Shown here: positions 10,131 through 19,461 of the stretch, one piece after another
Numbering within the stretch: position 1 is the stretch's first letter
How the letters are laid out: every line of letters starts with the position of its first letter
From: an uncultured Paraglaciecola sp.
GTDB lineage: Bacteria; Pseudomonadota; Gammaproteobacteria; Enterobacterales; Alteromonadaceae
Reading direction: 5' to 3'
DNA length: 64,000 nucleotides
NCBI GenBank assembly: GCA_947498355.1
Contig: CANMKA010000008.1
Location: forward strand, 62,001-126,000
Position numbers and translations under genes: made by a program
Notes under the pieces: model-generated
Told to the model about the DNA's origin: nothing
The model's input: only the letters and a program-made list of their open reading frames with translations
The model's database searches: none

Positions 10131-10757
10131 ATGACTATGCGCACTTCATACTCTAAAGCGGTTGGGTTTACCCTAATAGAAGTCATGGTCGTGATATTTA
10201 TTATGGGTATCGCGGCCAGCGCTGTGGTGCTCAACTTTTCTTCAGAATCCCCAGAGCAAGCGTTAAAAAAACAAACCCAAAGAACTGCGGTTATTTTTAA
10301 CATGGCATCAGATTTTGCTGTGTTAAATCAACGACAACTTGGCCTGCGCGTCGATCAAGAATCTAATAGTTATTACTTTATGGCCCTCAACGAAGAGCAA
10401 GAATGGGTTAAGTTAGACCAAGATAAAATTTTCGAGGAGCACACCCTTCCAGAATCGTTCAGCTTGTCTCTATCATTAACCGATTTACCTTGGGAAAATG
10501 ATAACAACTTGTTCAGTAGTGATGGCTTAGATGAAGAGCTCAGTTTAGATAACGACCGAGTAGAAATAGGACAAGAAGAAGAGAAAAAGCTCGATCCTCC
10601 ACAAATTTTTATTTTCTCAAGTGGAGAAATTACGCCTTTTTCTCTGGCCCTTAGTTACGAACCTGAGTTTAGTCGTGATCTTCCCGTTCACTTTAGGTTA
10701 AACGGCCAAGACAGCATTCCGTTAATTATTGAGGGCCCTCTTGATGCGCTCAACTAA
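10131..10757 (+). CDS. gspH: Minor pseudopilin GspH
   Basis: A minor pseudopilin of the type II secretion system, 208 residues. The leader ends in Gly before FTLIEVMVVIFIMGIAASAV, a type III signal sequence with Glu at +5. The remainder is a beta-rich body with an acidic insertion near residues 140-160 (LDNDRVEIGQEEEKK). Two in-frame ATGs lie close together (residues 1 and 3), and either gives a normal leader. The 3' end overlaps gspI by 14 bases. Confidence 0.92.
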   Translation: MTMRTSYSKAVGFTLIEVMVVIFIMGIAASAVVLNFSSESPEQALKKQTQRTAVIFNMASDFAVLNQRQLGLRVDQESNSYYFMALNEEQEWVKLDQDKIFEEHTLPESFSLSLSLTDLPWENDNNLFSSDGLDEELSLDNDRVEIGQEEEKKLDPPQIFIFSSGEITPFSLALSYEPEFSRDLPVHFRLNGQDSIPLIIEGPLDALN

Positions 10758-11136
10758 TCCTAGCCCCCCCTTACATCGCCAATCTGGTCTGACGTTGATC
10801 GAGGTAATGGTTGCCTTGCTGATTTTTTCCTTAACGGCTACTGCCATAGTAAAGGCGGCGGGCGACAATATTAGTGGTGTTGGGCAAATCGAGAGCATTA
10901 CCTTTGCCACTTGGGTAGCTAATAATCGACTCACTCGCCTTCATGTAGAGCCCACTTGGCCAGTAAAAAATAACCAAACAGGCTCTGAAGAAATGTCAGG
11001 TAAAACTTGGTTTTGGCGTCAAGAAGTAGAAAAAACGAATGACGAGAACATGGTGCAAGTCACCGTATTAGTTGGCGAAAACGAGAAAGTCGAAAGTTCA
11101 GTAACCTCTGTCACTGCTTTTGTTACGAGAAAATGA
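10744..11136 (+). CDS. gspI: Minor pseudopilin GspI
   Basis: GspI is part of the tip complex (GspI-J-K) of the pseudopilus. I place the start at the ATG inside the end of gspH rather than at the upstream in-frame TTG, because a GAGGG box lies eight bases before this ATG and the resulting leader (MRSTNPSPPLHRQSG) is of normal length. That gives 130 residues. The processing site is G/LTLIEVMVALLIF. The stop codon TGA overlaps the gspJ ATG, so coupling through the whole I-J-K part of the operon is likely. Confidence 0.93.
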   Translation: MRSTNPSPPLHRQSGLTLIEVMVALLIFSLTATAIVKAAGDNISGVGQIESITFATWVANNRLTRLHVEPTWPVKNNQTGSEEMSGKTWFWRQEVEKTNDENMVQVTVLVGENEKVESSVTSVTAFVTRK

Positions 11137-11789
11137 AGCATATGACTTGGCTATCTTTTCCTCACCCTCACCCTCGCGCAAATTCTGGTTTTACTTTAAT
11201 CGAGATTTTGGTCGCCATGGCTATCTTTAGCTTAATTGGATTAGCCAGTGCCGGTGTGGTTAGCTCGGTCATCGACAGCAATGAGCAATCTAAACAAAGG
11301 GTAGAGCAATTGGAAGTGTTGCAACGCGCCATGTTAATAATGGAGCGGGATATTTTACAAGCCCTACCCAGACCTACTCGAGTCAATGGCGAGTTAACCG
11401 AAACCGTTATGGCAATAGGTGATGGCACCCTTAGCAGCGAAGCCGACGGTATGGGTTTTATTCGAGGCGGCTGGCACAACCCCCAACTTATTCTGCCAAG
11501 AAGCAAATTACAATCAGTAGGTTACAGATTACAAGACAACCAATTAGTGCGTTTATATTCTAATTTTGTCGATAACGTCATCGGTTTTGAACCCAAAACT
11601 AAAATACTCCTCACAGATATTGAAGATTTCCAAGTCAGTGCCTTGATCCAAAATGAAAATATCGACGAACCCGAAGCTTGGCAAGATGAGTACGCAAGTG
11701 GCACCTTGCCCTTGGCAATCTCTATTACGTTGCAATCGGCAACCTTTGGCACTATTCGCCGCGAATTTTTAGTGGCGAATGCCCAATGA
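11133..11789 (+). CDS. gspJ: Minor pseudopilin GspJ
   Basis: GspJ is a tip-complex pseudopilin of 218 residues. A His/Pro-rich leader ends in SG before the prepilin site FTLIEILVAMAIFSLIG, with Glu at +5. The body contains the family feature QRAMLIMERDILQALPRP at about residues 62-80, followed by beta strands. It overlaps gspI by four bases and gspK by four bases (ATGA-type overlaps). Confidence 0.95.
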   Translation: MKHMTWLSFPHPHPRANSGFTLIEILVAMAIFSLIGLASAGVVSSVIDSNEQSKQRVEQLEVLQRAMLIMERDILQALPRPTRVNGELTETVMAIGDGTLSSEADGMGFIRGGWHNPQLILPRSKLQSVGYRLQDNQLVRLYSNFVDNVIGFEPKTKILLTDIEDFQVSALIQNENIDEPEAWQDEYASGTLPLAISITLQSATFGTIRREFLVANAQ

Positions 11790-12829
11790 ACCCAGTTTAT
11801 TCTAAGGAGCGGGGGGTCGCCCTAATAATAGTGTTATTGATAGTAGCGATAGTTAGTGTGCTTGCGACTGAAATGGGTGGCCGCTTGCAACTACAGGTTA
11901 AGCGAGCTTCGAATATCAAAGATAATAACCAAGCATATTGGTATGCCATGGGCGCAGAACAATTTGCTCAGGCTTCTCTCAAAACCTTAGTAGAAAACAA
12001 CGACGTGATTCATTTAAACCAAGATTGGAATCAAGAATTCGCCTTCCCCATAGAAGGAGGAGGTATTCAGGCCAAACTTACAGACTTGCAAGCCTGCTTA
12101 AATCTAAACGCCTTAGCGGTTTTGACCAATTCAGAAGGTGGAAACAACCAAGAAAACCCAAGTGGTACTCGAGACGGTGGGGGCGAGAACGGCGGAGTGT
12201 CGAAAACCGACCTAGAACAGCGCCAAGAGGCCTTTAAAACTTTACTAACAAACTTCGAACTAGACATACCCTCATACGACATAGATACCTTGAGTGATTC
12301 TATCGTCGACTGGATAGATCCAGACAGCTCTCCTGGTTCTCTAGGAGCAGAAGACAGCGAATACGAAAGTAAGCAGTTTCCTTATTTAGCAGCAAATAAT
12401 CTCATGGTACATTTATCTGAATTGCGCCTAATTAACGGGGTCAACCTTGCATGGTTGAATGAAATATTGGCGCCCTTATGTGTTATTCCAGGGGATGCCA
12501 TCATGAAAATAAATGTAAATACTGTAGACGAAGACAACGCTAATCTTATCGCGGCACTTACCGGTATCAGCCTTTCGCAGGCGCAATCTGCACTCGGGGC
12601 TAGGGGTGAAGACGGTTTTGAAAAAACAGATAACTTTCTTGCCACCCCAGAACTAGCGAGTGCAACTTTGACCGACCCGCAAAGGCAGTGGTTTGACGTA
12701 TCTACCAGTCATTTTGTGCTACATACCCGAACCCAATACAATAACGCCACCTTTGCCATGCAAACGGTATTTAAGATTGACTCTGATAAAAATGTTAGAG
12801 TGTTAACCAGAGAATTTAGTGGATTTTAA
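11786..12829 (+). CDS. gspK: Minor pseudopilin GspK
   Basis: GspK is the large capping pseudopilin at the tip of the type II secretion pseudopilus, 347 residues here. The leader MNPVYSKERG is followed by VALIIVLLIVAIVSVLATEM. Glu at +5 is absent, as is usual for GspK, which is thought to sit at the very tip. An insertion rich in Gly and Asn lies at about residues 113-135. The helix-hairpin-helix-like C-terminal part (LNALAVL early, INVNTVDEDNANLIAALTG later) is typical of the family. Confidence 0.95.
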   Translation: MNPVYSKERGVALIIVLLIVAIVSVLATEMGGRLQLQVKRASNIKDNNQAYWYAMGAEQFAQASLKTLVENNDVIHLNQDWNQEFAFPIEGGGIQAKLTDLQACLNLNALAVLTNSEGGNNQENPSGTRDGGGENGGVSKTDLEQRQEAFKTLLTNFELDIPSYDIDTLSDSIVDWIDPDSSPGSLGAEDSEYESKQFPYLAANNLMVHLSELRLINGVNLAWLNEILAPLCVIPGDAIMKINVNTVDEDNANLIAALTGISLSQAQSALGARGEDGFEKTDNFLATPELASATLTDPQRQWFDVSTSHFVLHTRTQYNNATFAMQTVFKIDSDKNVRVLTREFSGF

Positions 12830-12880
12830 GGCCCCTCATGATAGATAAGCAAACTAAAATGGCAGAGCGATAAGATCATT

Positions 12881-14086
12881 ATGGAACGATTAGTAGTACG
12901 CCTTGGTGCCAGCTCCCAAGATACCATTTACTGGGTAGTATGGTCCGATCAAGAAGACGAAATCATTGCATCCGGTGAGTTAACAAACACCGAGCAGCTT
13001 TCGACTCTAAAAGATCGAGCAGGTCAGCGCCCGATAACAGTGTTAGTGCCTGCCAGCGAGCTGCTTTTAAAGTGGGTAACTTTGCCCCCTAAAGCTGCCC
13101 GCAAAGCCTTGGCCGCTATTCCTTTTATGTTAGAAGAAGACATAAGTGGAGATATCAACGACCAATTTTTTGCCATAGGCCCAAAAGTTGGCGAGCAGCA
13201 AGGTGTCGCCGTAATCAATCGAGAAAAACTCCACACTTGGATAGCTCTGATTGAACAAGCTGGCCTACATTGTAATCTAATGCTACCCGATGTCTTGGCC
13301 TTACCTGAAGCAGAACAAGGCTGGAGTATACTTGAGCTAGGTGAGCAACTTTTAGTTCGTCAAGATCAATGGTTAGGCTTACAAGGCGAGAGTCAATGGT
13401 TGTTGCCAGCCATTCAACACCAAGCAAATCGCCAATATGCCGAAGAAGGTACGCCATTACATATTAGTAGTTACTCGGCCCTCGACTTATCGACTATGAA
13501 CAATATCGATACGTCGAGTATGCCGTTAGATTTGCCAATTAAGCTACTTGCTCAAGGTGCGCAACAGGCTAATTTCAACTTACTTCAAGGTGAATTCAAG
13601 CCCAAAAACACGACAACCACTGATTGGAAGAAGTGGCGTGTGGCTGCGGTTTTAGCGGTTTTGTTATTTGCTACCACCTTAGTTGACAATGCGCTAGAAA
13701 TTAACCGCATCGACACCCAATTAGCCCAGCTAAAACAGCAGATAGACCAAGAGTATAAACGTGCGTTTCCCAATGCCGGTGCGTATCGAAACTTAAAAAA
13801 GACCATGCAACGTAAAATACGCGAACTGGAGCAAGGGTCTGGCGGTGGTTCTGTATTAGGCATGATGGCACAACTACAGCCTGCGTTTAGGGTCTCACAA
13901 ATTAAGCCTCAAACCTTACGTTTCGACAGCCAACGTTCAGAGTTACGTATTCAAGCTGTAGCACAAAATTTTGATGCATTAGATGCCTTTAAAGGGCGAG
14001 CCGAAGAACAAGGTTTTACCGTGCAGCAAGGCGCAATTAATCAGAAAAATAATCAGGTAATCGGCACATTGTCGATTAAAAATTAA
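12881..14086 (+). CDS. gspL: Type II secretion inner-membrane protein GspL
   Basis: GspL recruits the ATPase GspE to the inner membrane. The 401-residue protein has a large actin-like cytoplasmic domain (about residues 1-245, with VTLPPKAARKALAAIPFMLE as its family signature), one membrane helix at about 250-268 (WRVAAVLAVLLFATTLVD) and a periplasmic ferredoxin-like domain. It follows gspK after a 51-base gap, the longest inside the operon. That gap also contains a short ATG-led stretch that stops almost at once. Confidence 0.94.
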   Translation: MERLVVRLGASSQDTIYWVVWSDQEDEIIASGELTNTEQLSTLKDRAGQRPITVLVPASELLLKWVTLPPKAARKALAAIPFMLEEDISGDINDQFFAIGPKVGEQQGVAVINREKLHTWIALIEQAGLHCNLMLPDVLALPEAEQGWSILELGEQLLVRQDQWLGLQGESQWLLPAIQHQANRQYAEEGTPLHISSYSALDLSTMNNIDTSSMPLDLPIKLLAQGAQQANFNLLQGEFKPKNTTTTDWKKWRVAAVLAVLLFATTLVDNALEINRIDTQLAQLKQQIDQEYKRAFPNAGAYRNLKKTMQRKIRELEQGSGGGSVLGMMAQLQPAFRVSQIKPQTLRFDSQRSELRIQAVAQNFDALDAFKGRAEEQGFTVQQGAINQKNNQVIGTLSIKN

Positions 14087-14087
14087 T

Positions 14088-14567
14088 ATGGATAAACTCA
14101 AAACACTATTTTCCCAGCTCAATGCTCGTGAAAAACTACTCGTCACCTTTTGCGCTGTTTTTGTCGTTATTGGTTTGTTTTATTGGCTCATTTGGCAACC
14201 CCTAGACCAAGCGGTTGAGAATGGCAGAAAAAATCTAGCAAGCCAGCAGGCTCTGTTAACTTGGGTTAAAAACAATAGCGAGCGAGCAATTCAATTGCGT
14301 CAAACAGCTGGGATCAGCAGTAGTTTCACAGGCTCTTTACCCCAAGCTGTTAACCAATCTGCCGCTCGGTTACAAATCAAAATATCACGCATGCAACCTC
14401 AAGCAGACGAACTGCAAGTTTGGATAGACAAGGCTGAATTCAACACCTTACTCAGCTGGTTGCAAACACTCGAAAAATCAGGAGTATCTGTACTCGATTT
14501 AGACATAGCAGAAGCGGATGAAGCAGGGTATATCAAGGTCCGCCGTTTGAAATTAGGAAAAGCATGA
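14088..14567 (+). CDS. gspM: Type II secretion inner-membrane protein GspM
   Basis: GspM is the small bitopic partner of GspL. The 159-residue protein has an N-terminal cytoplasmic stretch with LNAREKLLV, one membrane helix at about residues 18-35 (LVTFCAVFVVIGLFYWLIW) and a periplasmic ferredoxin-like domain ending in IKVRRLKLGKA. It starts one base after gspL and overlaps gspN by four bases. Confidence 0.94.
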   Translation: MDKLKTLFSQLNAREKLLVTFCAVFVVIGLFYWLIWQPLDQAVENGRKNLASQQALLTWVKNNSERAIQLRQTAGISSSFTGSLPQAVNQSAARLQIKISRMQPQADELQVWIDKAEFNTLLSWLQTLEKSGVSVLDLDIAEADEAGYIKVRRLKLGKA

Positions 14568-15313
14568 AGTCAACGTTTAAATGGATAAGCCTAAGTCTGC
14601 TGGTATACATTATCTTTTTAGTTATAAAGTTGCCCGCAGTCCACGTTATCTCAAAATTTTCACTCCCCCCAGAACTTAATTTACAGCACGTTAGCGGAAC
14701 AATTTGGCAAGGCAAGGCGACCAGTGTGGCTTATCAACACTTAGCCGTTAGCCCAATCGAGTGGAAGCTATCGGCATTTCCTTTATTATTTGGGCAAGTT
14801 GAATTGGATCTGAAAGGCGGTAATATTCGCCAAGTCGATGACATTTCGATATCGGGTAATCTGATACTTTCTAATCAACAAATAGGTGCAAGCCAACTAA
14901 AAGTCTATATACCCGCAAAAACAGCTCTTAGCCGTTTACCTTTGCCGGTTCCAGTGAAGGCCCAAGGTCGCTTAGTTTTGGACATTCAACAACTCGACTA
15001 TGAGTTTAATCAGGGTTGTCAGCAGTTAGCCGGAAACGGTCAATGGCTCAATGCTAAAGTTGATGGCGTGAGTACAGCAGTTAACTTGGGCAGTTTCAAC
15101 GCCCTATTAAGCTGTGATAACAATAATGTTGTAGTGTCGGTACAAGAACCTAACAGTTTGGGGTTATCGGCCAAGGCCAGCATCCCAGCCAATCTTAAGT
15201 TTACGCTAGATGGTCGTTTTAAACCCGCTCAAAACCTCCCTAAAGAGGTCCATCAAGCGGCTCAATTCTTTGGCCAAGCTGGCAGCGACGGCTATTACCC
15301 TCTATCCTTTTAA
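14564..15313 (+). CDS. gspN: Type II secretion protein GspN
   Basis: GspN is an accessory type II secretion protein found in only some systems. The 249-residue protein has an N-terminal membrane anchor (about residues 7-25, WISLSLLVYIIFLVIKLPAV), the family motif VSGTIWQGKA near 42-51, then beta-rich repeats (IEWKLSAFPLLFGQVELDLKG). It is the last gene of the operon, and its 3' end overlaps the convergent yrfG end by 12 bases. No gspO follows, so the prepilin peptidase must come from a pil locus elsewhere. Confidence 0.92.
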   Translation: MKSTFKWISLSLLVYIIFLVIKLPAVHVISKFSLPPELNLQHVSGTIWQGKATSVAYQHLAVSPIEWKLSAFPLLFGQVELDLKGGNIRQVDDISISGNLILSNQQIGASQLKVYIPAKTALSRLPLPVPVKAQGRLVLDIQQLDYEFNQGCQQLAGNGQWLNAKVDGVSTAVNLGSFNALLSCDNNNVVVSVQEPNSLGLSAKASIPANLKFTLDGRFKPAQNLPKEVHQAAQFFGQAGSDGYYPLSF

Positions 15314-15997
15314 TTTGCCCAGCACTGGATTTGCGATAATCTCAGGGATCAATTGACGGTAGTCATGGGTCGCTGGAAACTCAGTAATATTGCGATTCGG
15401 CTGCTGGCTATCTGGGTTATTCACTCCTAATAAGTATTGGATACCAAAATCTTTGGCTGCCTGCAATATGGCTACGCCATCATCCACAAATAACGTTTTT
15501 TCTGGCTCAAATCCCAACTTTTCCTGTAATTTTTGCCAAAGTAACTGAGACTCTTTGGTTACCCCAAACTCATGGGTCGAGATTAAGCAATCTATATGTT
15601 GATCTAACTGGGTATGCTCAACCTTTAAAGATAAACTTCCAGGGTGGGCATTGGTCACCAATATCACTTCTCTGCCTGAAGCTTTTAAAGCATCTAAAAA
15701 TGGCAAAGTATCTTCACGCATGCTAATTAAGTGCTCGACCTCACGCTTGGCTTGCATTATGTCTATAGACAATTTATCTGCCCAATAATCTAAACAATAC
15801 CAACTCAGGGTGCCCATCACCTTTTCATACTCTTTCGCCATAAATTGATGGGCCTGATCCAAAGGGAGTCCATGCTTTTGTGCGTATTTTTTAGGCAATA
15901 GCTCCATCCAGAAATGGTTATCAAAATGCAAATCTAGCAAGGTGCCGTCCATATCGAGTAAAACCGTGTGAATATCTTTCCAAGAAAGTGCTGACAA
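15302..15997 (-). CDS. yrfG: GMP/IMP nucleotidase YrfG, HAD family
   Basis: This HAD-superfamily hydrolase removes phosphate from purine 5'-nucleotides such as GMP and IMP. In 231 residues the motif I sequence LLDMDGTLLDLHFDNHFW carries the catalytic Asp pair, ILVTNAHP is motif II, and LFVDDGVAIL is the metal-binding motif IV. It is convergent with gspN and divergent from nudE, as in other gammaproteobacteria where yrfG and nudE are neighbours. Confidence 0.92.
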   Translation of the reverse strand: MSALSWKDIHTVLLDMDGTLLDLHFDNHFWMELLPKKYAQKHGLPLDQAHQFMAKEYEKVMGTLSWYCLDYWADKLSIDIMQAKREVEHLISMREDTLPFLDALKASGREVILVTNAHPGSLSLKVEHTQLDQHIDCLISTHEFGVTKESQLLWQKLQEKLGFEPEKTLFVDDGVAILQAAKDFGIQYLLGVNNPDSQQPNRNITEFPATHDYRQLIPEIIANPVLGKLKG

Positions 15998-16079
15998 GTG
16001 GCGTGTCCTCTATTTAACAGGTATATTTATTGAATCTTACATGTGTTCTTAGTCGGTGCTAGTTTAACGTGAAAATTCA

Positions 16080-16643
16080 ATGAGCAACATAAACAAAGAC
16101 AAGCCCTTACCGCAAATCCATAATCGCGAAATCATCGCTAAGAGCAACCTATTCAAAATTGAGCAGGTAGATCTCGAGTTTTCGAATGGTGAAAAACGAC
16201 TTTTTGAACGCATGACAGGCAGTGGCCGCGGCGCTGTCATGGTGGTGCCTTTTATTAATGATCACGAGTTTTTGTTAGTGAGAGAATATGCCGCAGGCAC
16301 ACACACCTACGAAATAGGCTTTCCTAAAGGACTGATCGACCCAGGTGAAAGTGCAGACATAGCTGCCAACCGCGAACTTAAAGAAGAAGTAGGAATGGGC
16401 GCTAACCACTTACTCTTCTTGAGAGATTTAAGTATGGCTCCGGCTTTTTTTAATGCCAAAATGGCCATATTCATTGCACAAGATCTATACCCAGAATCAG
16501 CTCAGGGCGACGAGCCTGAGCCTTTAGAGGTAATAAAATGGTCGATTAACGACCTAGATGCACTGCTTGCGAGAGAAGACTTTGTCGAAGCAAGGTGTAT
16601 TGCTGCTTTATTACTTGTCGAAAAATGGAAAAGGGGACCCTAA
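16080..16643 (+). CDS. nudE: ADP compounds hydrolase NudE
   Basis: NudE is a Nudix hydrolase acting on ADP-ribose, NADH, Ap3A and similar ADP compounds. The 187-residue protein has a complete Nudix box at about residues 82-105: the glycine of GLIDPGE, then the glutamate, then RELKEEVG with the metal-binding glutamates. Its stop codon is directly followed by the GTG of cysQ without any gap, so the two genes are probably translationally coupled. They also share a theme, since both remove potentially harmful nucleotides. Confidence 0.95.
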   Translation: MSNINKDKPLPQIHNREIIAKSNLFKIEQVDLEFSNGEKRLFERMTGSGRGAVMVVPFINDHEFLLVREYAAGTHTYEIGFPKGLIDPGESADIAANRELKEEVGMGANHLLFLRDLSMAPAFFNAKMAIFIAQDLYPESAQGDEPEPLEVIKWSINDLDALLAREDFVEARCIAALLLVEKWKRGP

Positions 16644-17471
16644 GTGTCAACCGATTACAGCAAACTACTTGATGTCGCTAAACGGGCCGCCGTCAAGGCC
16701 GGAGATATTGTATTAGATATCTATAACCAAGGTACCTTTACCAGTTACCAAAAAGAAGACAATTCACCCGTCACCACCGCTGACTACAAGTCAAACGAAG
16801 TCATTATGGATATCTTGCAACGAGAGACGCCAGATATCCCGATCATGTCTGAAGAAACCGATTGCGGGCCGTTGGCGAATAGGCAAGCTTGGTCGAAATA
16901 CTGGTTGCTTGACCCTATTGATGGCACGCAAGAATTTATCGCTAGAAGCGGTGACTTTGCAGTGAATATCGCACTTATCGAGAACAACCAACCAGTTATC
17001 GGGGTCATTTACTGGCCAGCGGGAGAAACCTTATACTTTGCTCAAAAAGGTCAAGGCGCGTTTAAAGCCAGTCCAATTGAAAATAAGCAGATATTCGTTA
17101 GGCCATTTTCTGACGTCGAACAAGACGTGATTATGATTGCTATCAGCCGCAGGCAAGCCAGAGAAAAAGTCATGAACAGCATGAGTGATAGTCGAACCTA
17201 TCAAACTCTACCCTTAGGTAGTTGCTCATTAAAAGCGTGTTTTATTGCCGAAGGCAAAGCTGATGTATTTTTGCGTTTTGGGGAAACAGGAGAATGGGAT
17301 GCAGGCGCCTCTCAGTGTATCGTCTCCGAAGCGGGTGGCACCATTTTAGCCCACGATTTTGCTCCCCTGACTTATAATCAAAGAGAAGAACTGACCAACC
17401 CAGATTTTATCGTTATGGGCGATAAAAACGTAGATTGGACCTCCATTGTCAAATATCAATCAGGAAAATAA
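16644..17471 (+). CDS. cysQ: 3'(2'),5'-bisphosphate nucleotidase CysQ
   Basis: CysQ hydrolyses 3'-phosphoadenosine 5'-phosphate, the by-product of sulfate assimilation. The 275-residue protein has the inositol-monophosphatase fold with all metal-site motifs: SEETDC near 70, DPIDGTQEF near 90-98, and WDAGASQCIVSEAGG near 217-231. Translation starts with GTG immediately after the nudE TAA, and the GGGG-rich end of nudE (AAAAGGGGACC) supplies the ribosome-binding site. Confidence 0.95.
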   Translation: MSTDYSKLLDVAKRAAVKAGDIVLDIYNQGTFTSYQKEDNSPVTTADYKSNEVIMDILQRETPDIPIMSEETDCGPLANRQAWSKYWLLDPIDGTQEFIARSGDFAVNIALIENNQPVIGVIYWPAGETLYFAQKGQGAFKASPIENKQIFVRPFSDVEQDVIMIAISRRQAREKVMNSMSDSRTYQTLPLGSCSLKACFIAEGKADVFLRFGETGEWDAGASQCIVSEAGGTILAHDFAPLTYNQREELTNPDFIVMGDKNVDWTSIVKYQSGK

Positions 17472-17475
17472 TTGA

Positions 17476-18054
17476 ATGAAAACGTCATATTTAGCTTTAA
17501 TGGGTATAGTTAGCAGCTTGTCTTTTAGTCAATTAGCTCAGGCTGATTGGTCGGTGAATAACGAGCAATCATCGGTGCATTTTATTTCGGTCAAGGCCGA
17601 GCATATTGCCGAGATCCATCACTTTAAGCAGGTAGCGGGTAACCTAGCAAGAAACGGTGAATTTAGTTTTACTATCGATTTAAGCTCGGTAGAAACAGCC
17701 ATCGATATCCGCAATACGCGTATGCAGGAACACTTGTTCAAAGCGGCCCAGTTTCCCTCTGCGGATATCAGCGCAAAGTTACCTCAATCTGTTATGCAGT
17801 TACAAATTGGCCAAACAGAGCAAGTTGACTTAACCGCTGATTTAACGTTAGTTGGCAAAACTCAGTCTATTAAAGTCGCCTTACAAGTCACTAAAACACA
17901 AAGTGGCGGCTACTTAGCCACAAGTGTCCATCCAATACTAATCTCGGCCAAAGATTTTGGCCTAACCGAGGGCCTAGATATATTACAAAAATTGGCAGGC
18001 CTACCGAGTATTGGTCACACAGTACCGGTATCGTTTAACCTACAATTACAATAA
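17476..18054 (+). CDS. YceI-family periplasmic lipid-binding-like protein
   Basis: The 192-residue precursor has a clear signal peptide (MKTSYLALMGIVSSLSFSQL, cut after AQA) and a YceI beta-barrel: DWSVNNEQSSVHFISVKAEH at the front, FSFTIDLSSVETAIDIRNTR in the middle and the RMQEHLFKAAQFPSADI motif that marks the family. YceI proteins bind isoprenoid-like lipids in the periplasm. The exact role is unknown. It follows cysQ after four bases and may share its transcript. Confidence 0.9.
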   Translation: MKTSYLALMGIVSSLSFSQLAQADWSVNNEQSSVHFISVKAEHIAEIHHFKQVAGNLARNGEFSFTIDLSSVETAIDIRNTRMQEHLFKAAQFPSADISAKLPQSVMQLQIGQTEQVDLTADLTLVGKTQSIKVALQVTKTQSGGYLATSVHPILISAKDFGLTEGLDILQKLAGLPSIGHTVPVSFNLQLQ

Positions 18055-18066
18055 AGGTAAAAGGTA

Positions 18067-18294
18067 TTACAGACTGTCTGGAATGAACTGCGCTTTGGGC
18101 ACGATATTCACGGTTTCGTGCAACTCAGAATAAACCAATAGCGCATCACCACTTTCTAACTGACCAAGGACTTGCTCGACTTTATCTTGTAAGTTGAACT
18201 CCAAGGAACCGTAATCGGTTCCTTCTCGCAATACAAACCCTTCCACTATGTTGCACAAGGTTTCTCTGTCTACTTCTTGAATGGGAATAATCAT
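18067..18294 (-). CDS. yheU: YheU family protein
   Basis: A 75-residue member of the small YheU family (MIIPIQEV start, [10 protein letters not shown] in the middle). The function of the family is not established. The start overlaps the yheT stop by four bases, so it is translated from a yheT-yheU message. In Escherichia coli the next gene is prkB. Here prkB lies about 11.7 kb away, beyond envZ/ompR, an efflux operon and a peptidase. Confidence 0.9.
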   Translation of the reverse strand: MIIPIQEVDRETLCNIVEGFVLREGTDYGSLEFNLQDKVEQVLGQLESGDALLVYSELHETVNIVPKAQFIPDSL

Positions 18295-19340
18295 CTTCTA
18301 CCCTCAATTTGCGAACACGTTGAAAACCACTGTTCCAAGAAAGCCGAAGCCCTAGCATGCATCCAAATTTTCGGGCGCCAAGGCGTACCCTTTAAAAATC
18401 CAACATGACCGCCTTTGTCACTTAATTCAATTCTAATGCTAGGTGAGAGGGCCTGCTCAGGGGGCACAATAGTAGTTTTCATAAAGGGGTCATCTAGGGC
18501 GTGTAAAATTAACGTAGGTGTAACTATGTTTTGTAATGAATAAGCTGAACTGCATTGCTTGTAGTAATCGTCAGCACCTGTATAGCCATGCAAAGGCGCA
18601 GTAACATGCTGATCAAACTCTTTGAAACTCTTAAACTTTCTAATTTGCTTAGGAGTCACGTGTAACAAATTCGAATAGTCGATAGTGCGCATCTTAGCTA
18701 ATAAGTTACTAACCATACTTTTTAACAGGTAACTTTGGTATACCCGTGAAAACCCCTGATTAACCGCATCTGCGCACTGTTCTAGGTAAAACGGAACCGA
18801 AACCACCATAGCTGCCCGCAGAATAGTTTGATCAGTATGCTCGCTCAGTAGTTTCAACAACATATTCGCACCAAGAGAAAAGCCCATTGCAACTTTAGGG
18901 ATATCTGGAAATTTGGTTTCTAACCAATTTAGAAAATACCAAGCGTCTTGGGTCTCACCAGAATGATAAGCTCTAGGCTGCGTGTTTAACTCCCCACCAC
19001 AACTCCGAAAGTGCATCAACACCACAGCATACCCCTGCTTAATCAAGTGCGCGGCCATATCGTTGGTGTAGTGAGACTTTATTGAACCTTCCAAACCATG
19101 AAACATCACCACCAGTTTTTTAGCAGTGTGAACCTCACCTGCCCAAATCAAGTTAATAAAATCACCATCAGGTAAGACTAGGCGCTCTTGACTATAGGTT
19201 AACGAGGCGCGTAACTGTAAAAACCGCGGGAAAATCGTTTGTACATGCCGATTTTTGGCCCACCAAGGGGGATTAAAGGGACTTTTTACTATTTCACCGT
19301 GCGAAGCAACAACAGGCTCCAAGGACTTTTCGAACGACAT
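18291..19340 (-). CDS. yheT: YheT-type alpha/beta hydrolase
   Basis: A 349-residue cytoplasmic esterase-like protein of the alpha/beta-hydrolase superfamily, UPF0017/YheT group. Visible motifs are [18 protein letters not shown] at about residues 23-40, FHGLEGS near 98 (oxyanion hole), the nucleophile elbow GFSLGAN with Ser near 167, the acid in [11 protein letters not shown] and the His in GGHVGF near the C-terminus. The substrate is unknown. It is coupled to yheU. Confidence 0.92.
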   Translation of the reverse strand: MSFEKSLEPVVASHGEIVKSPFNPPWWAKNRHVQTIFPRFLQLRASLTYSQERLVLPDGDFINLIWAGEVHTAKKLVVMFHGLEGSIKSHYTNDMAAHLIKQGYAVVLMHFRSCGGELNTQPRAYHSGETQDAWYFLNWLETKFPDIPKVAMGFSLGANMLLKLLSEHTDQTILRAAMVVSVPFYLEQCADAVNQGFSRVYQSYLLKSMVSNLLAKMRTIDYSNLLHVTPKQIRKFKSFKEFDQHVTAPLHGYTGADDYYKQCSSAYSLQNIVTPTLILHALDDPFMKTTIVPPEQALSPSIRIELSDKGGHVGFLKGTPWRPKIWMHARASAFLEQWFSTCSQIEGRR

Positions 19341-19461
19341 TTATTTAAACAGACAGCTTATTTTTCTATCCTTGTATACTAACACAAAGGCTAGCCAACC
19401 GAAGCACCCTAACGTTCAACCCATAGGTGCCTATCTATTCTGTTAAGGCATTGTCAGGACG